Source of the DNA: Neolewinella marina
GTDB lineage: Bacteria; Bacteroidota; Bacteroidia; Chitinophagales; Saprospiraceae
DNA length: 64,000 nucleotides
Direction: 5' to 3'
Assembly (NCBI RefSeq): GCF_002631205.1
Contig: NZ_PDLO01000010.1
Span: 56,914 to 120,913 of the forward strand
Shown here: one piece after another, positions 47,199 to 55,224 of the stretch
Numbering within the stretch: the stretch's first letter is position 1
Layout of the letters: each line of letters opens with the position of its first letter
Notes under the pieces: model-generated
Seen by the model: the letters and a program-made list of their open reading frames with translations, nothing else
Told to the model about the DNA's origin: nothing
Database searches by the model: none
Translations under genes and position numbers: made by a program

Positions 47199-48707
47199 CT
47201 ACTCTCCATTTTCGGCAAGCACCTGAGCTTCCACCCGGTCGAGTACCGCCACCGCTCGGGATTTCAGCGCATCCAGTTGTGCGCGGTCGTATACCCGGCC
47301 CCGGTTGATCACCGCTGCGATGGTGAGGGTATTCCGGATGTCATCCAGTGGATTCTCCTCCAACAGGACCAGGTTGGCCCGCTTTCCGGCTTCCACCGTC
47401 CCCGTTTCCGCGGTATGGCCGAGATATTCAGCGGGATTGAGCGTAGCGGTCCTGAGGGCTGCGGCGGGAGTGAGGCCGCTTTCGACCATCAGCTGAAGTT
47501 CCACGTGGAGCGGTATGCCTCCATTCATGTCGGAGCCGGCCAGGATCTTGCCGCCCCGGTCATGCAGTCGCTTGAGGGAGCGCATCCGGTAGTCGATGGT
47601 GGGCTTCAGGCGACCGCGCGCTTGATAGTCGCGCTCGAGCAAGGTATCCCGGTTATGGATGTCGATATACCGTTGGAAGTCGTCGTCCCAGAACTGCTCG
47701 TCCTCCGGATAAGAAATTATCCGCTGGAGGACCAGGGTCGGGACCACCCAGGTATCGCGGTCGGCCAACAGCGCAAAGAGGGAATCCTCCTTCGCGGGAT
47801 CCACGTGGGGGACGGGTTCGTATTCGATGGCCAGGAAGGTTTCCCGGCTTACGTCTGCGGGGGAGTCGGGTTGGATGGCCCGTATCCTTTGCTGCAATCG
47901 CTCCCGCAGTTCGCCTTCGTTGCTGGCGGCGGACAGCTCCAGACCGATCATGTGCTCGATCGTGCGGTGGCCGGCCTCGATCGCTTCGAAGGCGCTCACC
48001 TCATTGGGGATGTGGCCGTTGACCTCGATGTCCAGCTCGCGGGCGCGCTGCATTATCGCGAGATAGTTGTCGCGGGAGAGGAAGGAGTAGGTCTTGACGA
48101 AGTCGTAGCCCTGGGCCTTGATGGTGTCGACGATGGCGCGGGCCGCCGCTTCGTCGGGGATGGTCAGGTGGTGGTCGCCCACGTTCCAGGTGCTCAGTCC
48201 GTCCACCAGGGGGCTGCCCATGACGATGGTGGGCCCTACGAGGAGCTCCTGGTCGACGCTGTCCTTCATCAGAAAATCCTCCGGCAGGCCCGACATCTCC
48301 CGTATCCCGGTAATCCCGTGGGCGATGTAGAGCGGCAAGAAGGCCGTCCGCATCAGTTCGTCACCGGTGTTGTGCACGTGCATGTCCCACAGGCCGGGCA
48401 TGAGGTACCTCCCCTCCCCTTCGATGACGGTGGTGGCCTCAAGTGGCCGGTCCTGATCGGCGTCCAGGATGGCGTGGATGGTGTCTCCCCGGAGTAATAC
48501 TTGCTGGGAGGATACTACCACTCCCCTTTCTACGTCGATTACGTTTACGTTGGTGATCAGGACGTCGCCTTTCAGGGGTTCTGGGCGCTGGCAGGTTAGG
48601 ATGTTGACCAGGAGGAGGCAGAGTGCGGCTGTATACACTCTTCCGCGGAAGAGCCAGTGTATATCATTGTTGACCTTGTATCTATAGGGGTGTAGAGGAT
48701 CCTTCAT
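47199..48707 (-). CDS. Amidohydrolase family protein, exported or lipid-anchored
   Basis: 502 residues. A hydrophobic signal at about 24-38 ends in LVNILTC, a likely lipobox. The metal-binding HxH is in GLWDMHVHNTGDE, a later GHIPNEV and HRTIEHMIG carry further His ligands, and LAGSDMNGGIP the Asp. The C-terminal GLTPAAALRTATLNPAEYLG and the composite beta sandwich are typical of imidazolonepropionase-like hydrolases. Substrate cannot be inferred. The start is the ATG at 48707, with a fairly long polar N-terminus before the signal; an internal start is possible. Confidence 0.88.
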   Translation of the reverse strand: MKDPLHPYRYKVNNDIHWLFRGRVYTAALCLLLVNILTCQRPEPLKGDVLITNVNVIDVERGVVVSSQQVLLRGDTIHAILDADQDRPLEATTVIEGEGRYLMPGLWDMHVHNTGDELMRTAFLPLYIAHGITGIREMSGLPEDFLMKDSVDQELLVGPTIVMGSPLVDGLSTWNVGDHHLTIPDEAAARAIVDTIKAQGYDFVKTYSFLSRDNYLAIMQRARELDIEVNGHIPNEVSAFEAIEAGHRTIEHMIGLELSAASNEGELRERLQQRIRAIQPDSPADVSRETFLAIEYEPVPHVDPAKEDSLFALLADRDTWVVPTLVLQRIISYPEDEQFWDDDFQRYIDIHNRDTLLERDYQARGRLKPTIDYRMRSLKRLHDRGGKILAGSDMNGGIPLHVELQLMVESGLTPAAALRTATLNPAEYLGHTAETGTVEAGKRANLVLLEENPLDDIRNTLTIAAVINRGRVYDRAQLDALKSRAVAVLDRVEAQVLAENGE

Positions 48708-49015
48708 TTCTTGCTGCTTTGGGTGTCGTCTTCTGCTGTGGGCCCGTGTTTGAAGTAGTAGATACGTTCTTGGCCACTGCCTTGATCCTTAAGGTAGGGG
48801 GAGGATTGGGGTGGCGCAAGGGGTGGACGGGCGGCGGGGCGCTGGTGCCTGGGGTTTGACCGTGGAAGCCGATTAAGCCCGGTAGGCGTATTTTCTACGA
48901 GTAAACCAGAGGGACAGCCACCAGTACTATCGCCCTCTACCAAGGGGATAAATTGGAGTTTTATGAGTAGATGAGCAATGATCAGTTCAATCGGTACGAG
49001 CTCAAATAAGGGTTG
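48708..49015. other. Gap without a recognisable gene
   Basis: 308 bases between the leftward amidohydrolase gene and the leftward HNH fragment. A 79-codon open frame on the minus strand (48704-48943) is Pro/Arg-rich and lacks any family look, so it was not called. The amidohydrolase promoter should be here, but no clear -7 box was found. Confidence 0.5.
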
Positions 49016-49483
49016 CTACCAGCCCGCATCGTACCGATGCGCCCGATGGTACGCCAGAAAAGACTGACCCAGCGCGTGTTTCGGATGAACGAACAGCCTC
49101 CCCTTTTCTCCGATCAACTCCAGGGTATCGGATACCGTGAACCCACCATAGTCAAACCGCACGTGGTGATTCGGGCACAGGCAAAGAATATTGGAGATGA
49201 CATCCGGCCCGTTGTGGGGTGTACCCAGGGGCTGGATGTGGGCCGCCTCGATGTACAATCCCGCGTTCGTCTGAATGCTAGTCCGGCACACCTGACACTC
49301 ATAACTGTACAGTTCCTTTAGCTTTCGCGAAGCCACCGTATCCCGGATGATCCTGGAAACCTGTGTCAGTACCCGCTTGGGTGAGCCGTACGTTGATTCA
49401 CGATCGCTCAGTTCGTTATCCTGTATTTCGAAGTTGGCGCCGGAGAAATAGTCCAGTTTCCTCAGTCTGAAGCGCCAAACCAA
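49016..49483 (-). CDS. HNH nuclease half of a frameshifted SRA-HNH modification-dependent endonuclease
   Basis: 155 codons. The sequence begins VWRFRLRKLDYFSG, which in related proteins is the continuation of an SRA domain, not a protein start. The HNH domain has CQVC, the EAAHIQPLG motif, SNILCLCPNHHVRFD and a second zinc Cys pair (C..C/C..H). It should cut DNA once the SRA domain has recognised a modified base. The reading frame joins the SRA half if one base is added in the C4 run at 49485-49488. Either a pseudogene, a sequencing error or a phase-variable gene; separate translation from the internal start is possible but unlikely. Confidence 0.8.
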   Translation of the reverse strand: MVWRFRLRKLDYFSGANFEIQDNELSDRESTYGSPKRVLTQVSRIIRDTVASRKLKELYSYECQVCRTSIQTNAGLYIEAAHIQPLGTPHNGPDVISNILCLCPNHHVRFDYGGFTVSDTLELIGEKGRLFVHPKHALGQSFLAYHRAHRYDAGW

Positions 49484-49902
49484 GCCCCGCTCCTCCCCTT
49501 CTCCTTCCAGTATTCTTCTACGCGGAAGAGTCCATCGTACCGATACCCTTCCTGAGGCGCATGACTGGATAGATTGGTATACCCACGAATCACCCGCACG
49601 GGTAGCCCCCGTTGACAGCTGAGGGCCAGTGCCAGATTACCCCTAATCATATCCTGATCCGTGACTTGCTTTCCGGACGAAATATCCCTGCCCCCGTGCC
49701 CGGTATAGACAATGACGTTCTCATAATCCACGTCGTCCTCGTAGCCTCCACTTAAAACAATGCAGTCCGCCCCCTCCAGCTGAGAACCCGATATTCCTGC
49801 CTGCCTTGGGCGATGGACCAATGAAAGGGAAAGCTCAATCCTGTTGGCGAAGGTTTGGCCTTCTGCTATTCCTGGGATTTCACCGAAGATTCTGTCTGAC
49901 AT
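49462..49902 (-). CDS. SRA/YDG domain half of a frameshifted SRA-HNH modification-dependent endonuclease
   Basis: 146 residues. The SRA/YDG features are clear: FGEIPGIAEGQTFANR, VHRPRQAGISGSQLEGADCIVLSGGYEDD (read in parts), YTGHGGRD and YRYDGLFRVEEYW. SRA domains flip out 5-methylcytosine or related modified bases. The frame ends at GRSGAWFGASD*, whereas homologous fused proteins continue GRSG-x-x-VWRFRL. The overlapping HNH frame supplies exactly this continuation after a one-base shift. Family role: a type IV restriction enzyme against modified phage DNA. Confidence 0.85.
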   Translation of the reverse strand: MSDRIFGEIPGIAEGQTFANRIELSLSLVHRPRQAGISGSQLEGADCIVLSGGYEDDVDYENVIVYTGHGGRDISSGKQVTDQDMIRGNLALALSCQRGLPVRVIRGYTNLSSHAPQEGYRYDGLFRVEEYWKEKGRSGAWFGASD

Positions 49903-50472
49903 TGAGATGAGTGTGGTGGTTTGGTCAGGAGAGCAGGCGGGTTGACCTGGCCATCATGAACCGCACTTAAATGTTTATTGGTGTCAAGCTAAGCTGCTTT
50001 TGAATTATATTTATCATTATACTTACGGAAGATTTATGAACCATGATGGGTCCTGCTATTCTACACGCTTGTGTATGTAACCCCCCTGTCACCCTCATAC
50101 TGGGGCGAGAGAGGAGAAGCTGCATCACGTGCGGGAGTTGCCGGCCCAAAGTGGATACGGAACCAGCTAAAATTACACCTGATGCCAGACCAAAGCATGG
50201 GGCGTGCTATTCCTCCGCTTGATGATGTGTAAAGAATTTTAGGCCGGTCATGGTGTAGCGGTTTTACGGCTCTCGTGAGAGCACAATCACGTCAACCAAC
50301 GCGCGCGGTCACCTCCGCAATCTGGTTAGCGTGCGACTGATACCTTTGGTGGTTGAGTTAGTAGTTCGGGACTACGGTGTATTTATACGCAATGCGGTTT
50401 TATGTGATTGCGGCAATCAAATAGCCAACTCAATATTTAACTTGTACATTAGATAAAATTGAACTTGTTCCT
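49903..50472. other. Gap of 570 bases without a recognisable gene
   Basis: The sequence drops in GC content toward the right end. A short hairpin GCTCTC-GT-GAGAGC lies at 50269-50282. No tRNA fold with a T-loop GTTC motif, no promoter consensus within a sensible distance of the next ATG and no protein-like frame were found. Confidence 0.5.
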
Positions 50473-51201
50473 ATGTCAGAAAAAGTAAAGCTCCCTAGAA
50501 ACAGCTATGAAGAACTACGGAAGCTGATTCTGGGTTATCATTATATTGGTAAGCCATCTGGGTTACAAGAACTGGCCCAAACCACAGGTATGGCACGGAC
50601 TACAATTAGTAGTAACAATGCTTTCCTATTATATATAGGAGTAGTAGAGGGTGCCAACAAGAAATCCTTAACTGAAACAGGGTCAAGGCTAGCTAGAGCA
50701 ATAGAGCACGAGATCATTATTGAAGTTCAGAAACTATGGTCGGAAATAATTTCTGATAATGAGTTTTTGACTAAAATGATTCAGGCAGTCAAAGTCAGAA
50801 GAGGAATGGAGTACGCTCAACTTGAAAATCATATCGCTTTTAGTTCAGGTGAGTCTAAGAACAGCAAGGTTATGACTGGCGCTCGCGCCGTTATTGATAT
50901 TTTCTTATCGGCCGGAGCTCTTGTTCAAGATGGTGAGAAACTTATTGTAAACGATCATGTACCAGGACTTAATGAATCGCCACATCCTGGAAGTCGTTCG
51001 AACATAAACAACTCTGAAGACGTCACAGAGCCCGAAATTATCACTGAGCCGCACTACGATGAGAAAAACACACAACAAATCTACAAGAAAGAAATAGGCC
51101 AAGTATCGCTGAAGATTGAATTATTAATCAAGGCAGGCCCCGAAGAACTTGAAGGATTAGGAAAACGGATCAAACAGATCATAGATGAGGTAAATGAATA
51201 A
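50473..51201 (+). CDS. Winged-helix protein, first gene of a two-gene AT-rich unit (candidate defence system)
   Basis: 242 residues with codon use far more AT-rich than the core genes, a sign of transfer. Residues about 10-80 look like a winged helix-turn-helix (GLQELAQTTGMARTTISSNNAFL, KKSLTETGSRLARAI, read in parts); a second similar unit may follow at about 85-160 (ARAVIDIFLSAGALVQDGEKL). An acidic low-complexity linker (about 165-205) leads to a small C-terminal module (VSLKIELLIKAGPEELEGL) of the kind seen at the ends of defence-island HTH proteins. The stop overlaps the start of the HEPN-like gene by one base (TAATG), so they are coupled. No exact family is recognised. Confidence 0.7.
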   Translation: MSEKVKLPRNSYEELRKLILGYHYIGKPSGLQELAQTTGMARTTISSNNAFLLYIGVVEGANKKSLTETGSRLARAIEHEIIIEVQKLWSEIISDNEFLTKMIQAVKVRRGMEYAQLENHIAFSSGESKNSKVMTGARAVIDIFLSAGALVQDGEKLIVNDHVPGLNESPHPGSRSNINNSEDVTEPEIITEPHYDEKNTQQIYKKEIGQVSLKIELLIKAGPEELEGLGKRIKQIIDEVNE

Positions 51202-52166
51202 TGGCGCATACTATACCGCAAACAACAGCAGAAGAAATAGTTGGTGCGACCGATTGCATTGTGTTGTCAAATGGTACTGCCACTGATCAAATAATTGCAG
51301 ATTTTATTGGAACAACGTTAGCGAATGCTGGAAATGCTGCGGTTCTATCTGAGCAATTGGGTTTAGTCCAAAGAGATGTTAATAATGTATATTCTAAAGC
51401 CAGTTTGTTATCCAATTACTTGGTAACTGCTTCTTTAGATCAAAGGGCTAGCATTTTAAGGATGGTGCTCGAAGAGTACGATCCTTACGCATTGTTTAAA
51501 TACCGCTTAGCAATTGCGCCAACTTTTCAAGATGCAGCTAATCAGGTGAAAGCCATTTACTGTATTCCCCAGCATCGGAATGAGATTGCTAATACTCTAA
51601 TCAGCTTAGGAACATATACGAATAGCCTTCAGACCCAGGGGGGCGGTCAGTATTTGACAAGCTCAACAAAGTTAAGTCAAGATGACATCAGAGTAATCCG
51701 CTCTCTTGCAGATGATAGACAAGTGGTTGAACACTCCTTAATAACTAGGCTATCAGAAGAGTTATACCAATCACTGAATCGGCCAGATGTTTTTATTCCG
51801 CTGGTAGATGCTTTAATGCTAGTGGGAAATCAACAAAACGATTTCAGGGCACCTATCGTCCATGCGGGTAACGCTGTAGAAACATATCTCAGCGCGGTCG
51901 GAGCTCATTATGGTGTGAATATGGCAGGGGCACATGGTATTAATGCAAAGATTAATCGTATTACCCAAGCCAATCACCTATCAGACAAACATAAGAACAT
52001 GGTCAACTATCTAGGGCATGTTCGAAATGCGTGTGATCATGGTATCGATGGAGCAATAGGAGCAGCATGGCAGATCTCCGAGTCTACATCCAAAGAGTAT
52101 GTTCATGTCGCGATATCATCTATAAAAGCTATACACGAATCTATGAATGGCAGGCACATACTTTAA
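51201..52166 (+). CDS. HEPN-like protein, second gene of the AT-rich unit (Abi-C-like C-terminus)
   Basis: 321 residues, AT-rich. The N-terminal 190 residues are mostly helical with no recognised family. The C-terminal part has HAGNAVETYL, INRITQANHLSDKH and HVRNACDHG, which places R275 and H280 as an R-x4-H motif, the catalytic signature of HEPN ribonucleases, followed by the amphipathic final helix. The layout resembles abortive-infection C-terminal (Abi-C) proteins. Inference: an RNase effector whose activity is controlled by the winged-helix partner encoded just upstream. Target and trigger are unknown. A toxin-antitoxin-like pair is the main alternative reading. Confidence 0.65.
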   Translation: MAHTIPQTTAEEIVGATDCIVLSNGTATDQIIADFIGTTLANAGNAAVLSEQLGLVQRDVNNVYSKASLLSNYLVTASLDQRASILRMVLEEYDPYALFKYRLAIAPTFQDAANQVKAIYCIPQHRNEIANTLISLGTYTNSLQTQGGGQYLTSSTKLSQDDIRVIRSLADDRQVVEHSLITRLSEELYQSLNRPDVFIPLVDALMLVGNQQNDFRAPIVHAGNAVETYLSAVGAHYGVNMAGAHGINAKINRITQANHLSDKHKNMVNYLGHVRNACDHGIDGAIGAAWQISESTSKEYVHVAISSIKAIHESMNGRHIL

Positions 52167-52214
52167 ATAAATGCCGCTAACACCGCCTACAACGCACAGC
52201 CGCCGGTTGACCAT

Positions 52215-52520
52215 ATCAGGGGAGTATTGAATAAAGAGTGTCAAGAGTAATTCTTAGGATTAAAGATTAGGAGAAAATAAGAGTGAAGTCAAGCCTTCCC
52301 GGCCCTGGTTCTAGAACCAGGGCCGGGAAGGCTTGCGCCACCGGCTCAGAAGTCCAGGCGCAATCAGTCGTCGTAGAGGATGACCAGCTGGGCCAGGATC
52401 CAGGTTTGCTGGGCAGTACTTCGTGCCCAGTTGTGCATGGGCTTCCGTTACTCACCGGTCACGTCACGCTAAACGAAGAACGGCAGGTGAGATGCCCTAC
52501 TGCCTGCAACGGTCATGAGA
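52215..52520. repeat. Island repeat, copy A (most complete)
   Basis: Three modules are seen. Module 0 starts GGGAGTATTG and runs into GTGTCAAGAGTAATTCTTAG; it is shared with copy D. Module 1 (about 52366-52425, CAGTCGTCGTAGAGGATG then CAGGATCC) is shared with copies B and C. Module 2 (about 52452-52505, CACCGGTCACG then CGCTAAACGAAGAACGGCAGG) is shared with copies C and D. Identity between copies is patchy but the module order is kept. Confidence 0.6.
52290..52335. repeat. 46-bp perfect palindrome
   Basis: Both 23-base halves are exact reverse complements with no loop (left half CAAGCCTTCCCGG..., centre TTCTAGAA, right half ending ...GGGAAGGCTTG). It follows the winged-helix/HEPN unit by about 120 bases. 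No T run follows. It could form a cruciform or a long RNA hairpin. Confidence 0.95.
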
Positions 52521-52888
52521 GGTGAAAAAGCTGCCTTGCAGAGCACTGATGGCTATTAGAGATGGATGGCTTCGATGGTTTTCGTGATGTAGCTTGGGCT
52601 GGTGAAGTCTCATTTCCGAGGTGAAACGCTTTTCTCGCGGCTAGCTTTCTCAATTTCCCTTTTACATTTCCTTCTACTTTCATAAATTGATGTAGAACTT
52701 TCCATTTGTAGTTGGTCGGGCTTGTGGCGCCATTCCATCATATTGCTCACTTCAGTCACCGTTTCAAATGGGCTAATAACTATGCTTATCGTCTCGGATC
52801 AACTCCGAAGCACGCTTGATAACACTGGAGTATTATGTAATCAATAGGGTTGTTCCCGGGAAATAGTGTATTAATAATACCTATACGA

Positions 52889-53782
52889 ATGTCAATTCTT
52901 GTGGTTATCATCATTGTAGTCTTTGTTGCCGGGCTTTGTCAAGAAGTGGGTTCATCCGCAAGGAGCAGGCCTAAGTCAAAGCCAGAAACAAATCAGAAGA
53001 ACCAGAGCCACCCTTGGAATGGTTCAGTAAGGCGTAGAAATAAAAGAAATTATAAAAATGTAGGTGTATATAAGTCTGCGAAAATAAGCTATGATGTCAA
53101 GGGTATATGGGCTGAAGAAGCTAGGATAAGAGCTTTTAATAAACTTGATCAAAACGATGTCTTGATACTGGAATTTGAACCGGACAATGCCTATGATGAA
53201 AATGCATTAGCTGTCAAGACAAAAGAAGGAGTAAAGCTAGGCTACATTGAAAAGAACCAAAGGAAATTAATTAAAACTTTAGATCAAAACCCCTGCAATT
53301 TTGCAACGATTAAATATGTAAATGGCTATTATTGCCAGAAATACAAAAGACCAGTATATAAATTGGAAATTTTAGTTTATGTAGGATTTAGTAAAGAGGA
53401 GCTTGCGAATGAAAAAAATAAATTAAGAGAAATAAGAATAATATCTATTGATAAGGAAAAGATCAAAATGCAGCTAAAAGAGTTTAATGCAAACTATAAA
53501 CATTTCAAAGAAACAAAAGCTTATTTAGATTTCAACAATTTGGAAAAGCTTTGTGATGAAATAGTGTTATATAATGAAAGGATAAAACAATTGGGGGTTA
53601 ATGCCAAAACTTTTGTGCCTCCAATTGACAAGATTACTATGCTAACAAATCATTATGGAGAATATTATAAAACCTTAGATTTTTTAGAAAAGTTTGGAGA
53701 CAAATACCCCTACTCTGATAATCAGAGAACAAAGTTCCACAAGCGAATTGACCAAGCTGAATCTAAAATCAACGAGTACTAA
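52889..53782 (+). CDS. Membrane-anchored HIRAN-domain protein
   Basis: 297 residues, very AT-rich. One N-terminal hydrophobic helix (about 2-18, SILVVIIIVVFVAGL) is followed by a basic, Ser/Lys/Asn-rich linker. Residues about 60-160 match the HIRAN fold: IWAEEARIRAFNKL, LILEFEPDNAYDENALAVKT (the P-D-N-x-Y-D-x-N-A core) and KLGYIEKNQRKLI. The rest is helical and Lys-rich. HIRAN domains bind ssDNA 3' ends, usually fused to helicases such as HLTF; here the domain stands alone with a membrane anchor. The ATG at 52889 was chosen; a TTG at 52850 is in frame. Flanked by copies A and D of the island repeat. Confidence 0.7.
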   Translation: MSILVVIIIVVFVAGLCQEVGSSARSRPKSKPETNQKNQSHPWNGSVRRRNKRNYKNVGVYKSAKISYDVKGIWAEEARIRAFNKLDQNDVLILEFEPDNAYDENALAVKTKEGVKLGYIEKNQRKLIKTLDQNPCNFATIKYVNGYYCQKYKRPVYKLEILVYVGFSKEELANEKNKLREIRIISIDKEKIKMQLKEFNANYKHFKETKAYLDFNNLEKLCDEIVLYNERIKQLGVNAKTFVPPIDKITMLTNHYGEYYKTLDFLEKFGDKYPYSDNQRTKFHKRIDQAESKINEY

Positions 53783-54198
53783 ATATGGTGTTTAACTACG
53801 GTTGCTTAGGGAGTATTGCTTTAGATGTGTCAAGGGTTATTATTAGAGTTAGTGACTAGAAAAGAAGGGGAAGGGTGCGGGCGGTTGGCCTATAAGTCTA
53901 GCCTCATAGGGCACTATAAAGGATGATCCCCTATGTCATAAGCGAATTTACCTTAAGTATTACTGCATGTCCAGTAGTGCCATTGCTTGTTCCACCTGCC
54001 AGTCACGCCCCGCGAAACAAAAAAGAGCAGGTGATCAACGCTACTGCCCGAGCACAGTGAAGAAAACGAAAACCAAAATCCTCAACAGCCCCCCACCCCC
54101 CAAACCAAAATCTATCCACCATACGAAAATCCGTATAAGATGGCCGGCTGGAGGCCCGCCTAATTTTGTGGTGTTCTTAAAACCAAACAGGAATAACC
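53783..54198. repeat. Gap with island repeat, copy D
   Basis: Module 0 is clear at about 53800-53862 (GGGAGTATTG, then GTGTCAAGGGTTATTATTAG) and module 2 at about 53995-54055 (CACCTGCCAGTCACG, then CGCGAAACAAAAAAGAGCAGG, then CTACTGCC). In copy D, CACCTGC and GCAGGTG can pair as a hairpin. Module 1 is missing or unrecognisable. No gene is seen; the last 40 bases carry the SDR promoter. Confidence 0.6.
54161..54168 (+). promoter_or_regulatory. Predicted -7 element of the SDR operon
   Basis: TAATTTTG fits TAnnTTTG perfectly and lies 30 bases before the SDR ATG. No matching -33 box was seen. Confidence 0.45.
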
Positions 54199-54915
54199 AT
54201 GAATACTACAGGATTTGGCAAGGAGGGGTGGACCCCCGAAGGGCTGGGAAAATTGGCCGGTAAGACCTACCTCATCACCGGAGCGAATACGGGGGCGGGC
54301 TTTGCAGCGGCGCGGATACTGCTGAGGAAGGGTGCCGCGGTGGTGATGCTGAACCGGAGCCGACAGAAATCCGAGTGGGCGATGGCGGATTTGCGGAAAG
54401 AGCTCGGCGCGAACGCCAGGGTTTCCTTTATCCGGATGGACCTGGCCGATCTTTCCTCCGTCCGCGAGGCGGTCGCGGAGGTCCTGCGGACGGTACCCCG
54501 GATCGACGCCTTGATTTGCAACGCGGCGGTGGCCCAGGTGGCGAAGCAGTCCTTTACCGTTGATGGCTTCGAGAGCCAGTTGGGCATCAACCATTACGGT
54601 CACTTTCTCCTGACCAACCTGCTGTTTGCGCGGGTGGAGGAATCCCGGGGCCGCATCGTGGTCGTATCGAGCGAGGGGTACAAGATGGGACTGAAGACCA
54701 TCCAGTTCGACGACATGAACTTCGACGCGAACTACCACCCGAATACGACCTACTGCCACAGCAAGCTCGCCCAGATGATGTTTGCCTACGAACTGCAACG
54801 GCGGATCGCGGAGGCCAACCGGAAGGTGAGGTGTACGTTTGCCACCCCGGAGCTTCCAATACCTCCCTCATCAACGAAAATACTCCCCTGCTCACTCGCA
54901 TCACCTTTTCCCTGA
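54199..54915 (+). CDS. Short-chain dehydrogenase/reductase, N-terminal part of a frameshifted gene
   Basis: 238 codons. The Rossmann motif TYLITGANTGAGFAAA, NRS for cofactor binding, ICNAAVAQ (the NNAG equivalent), IVVVSSEG and the catalytic YCHSK are all in this part, so the active site is complete. After about residue 209 the frame turns to unrelated Pro/Ser-rich sequence, while the +1/-1 related frame (from 54831) carries the family's C-terminus VYVCHPGASNTSL. A single base missing between 54826 and 54833 explains it. The substrate is unknown; the family resembles retinol or protochlorophyllide-type SDRs. Confidence 0.8.
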   Translation: MNTTGFGKEGWTPEGLGKLAGKTYLITGANTGAGFAAARILLRKGAAVVMLNRSRQKSEWAMADLRKELGANARVSFIRMDLADLSSVREAVAEVLRTVPRIDALICNAAVAQVAKQSFTVDGFESQLGINHYGHFLLTNLLFARVEESRGRIVVVSSEGYKMGLKTIQFDDMNFDANYHPNTTYCHSKLAQMMFAYELQRRIAEANRKVRCTFATPELPIPPSSTKILPCSLASPFP

Positions 54916-55220
54916 TGGCGCTGTCGCCCATGGTGCAGTCGGCGGAGAAGGGCGCCTACCCGGAAGTGATGTGCGCCACCGAGGAGGGGCTCCCGCAGGA
55001 TGCCTACTACGGGCCGACCGGCAGGATGAACTGGGTAGGTCCGGTGGGCGCGTGTGACATGGAGCCCTTCGTACTGGACCGGGATATTGCCCGCCGGCTA
55101 TGGGAGGTCTCCGAGGCGGAAACCGGGTGCCAGTGGGACTTGCCGGTCGGCAAGCCGGGGAGTATTCGCCGCGCTGCCAGTCAGGGAACCGGTAATTTAC
55201 AGACCACCAACAAAGTATAA
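54831..55220 (+). pseudogene. C-terminal part of the frameshifted SDR gene
   Basis: This frame starts VYVCHPGASNTSLIN, the standard segment after the catalytic helix of SDR proteins (HPG-x-x-x-T), and continues through MALSPMVQSAEKGAYPEVMCA and a substrate-lid region to a stop at 55218-55220. It has no start of its own and belongs to the preceding SDR. Together the two parts would give about 340 residues. Four bases separate it from the next gene. Confidence 0.8.
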
Positions 55221-55224
55221 AGCC

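Larger units (their letters stand above)
52167..52888. other. Gap of 722 bases: repeat copy A, 46-bp palindrome, no clear gene
   Basis: Contains the fullest copy of the island repeat (about 52215-52520) with the perfect palindrome 52290-52335 inside it. To the right, a 43-codon frame on the minus strand (52610-52741, starting ATGATGGAATGG, Lys/Arg/Glu-rich product) could be a small gene, but nothing else supports it. Confidence 0.5.

Noticed and set aside
48704..48943. 79-codon frame overlapping the amidohydrolase start as ATGA
   Set aside because: Pro/Arg/Ser-rich, no domain or signal; the overlap could be chance.
50230..50330. tRNA or attachment site near the hairpin at 50269
   Set aside because: No cloverleaf with a GTTC T-loop or acceptor stem could be drawn, and no integrase gene is present.
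52267..52455. 62-codon minus-strand frame across the 46-bp palindrome
   Set aside because: Product mirrors the palindrome and repeat; no support as a gene.
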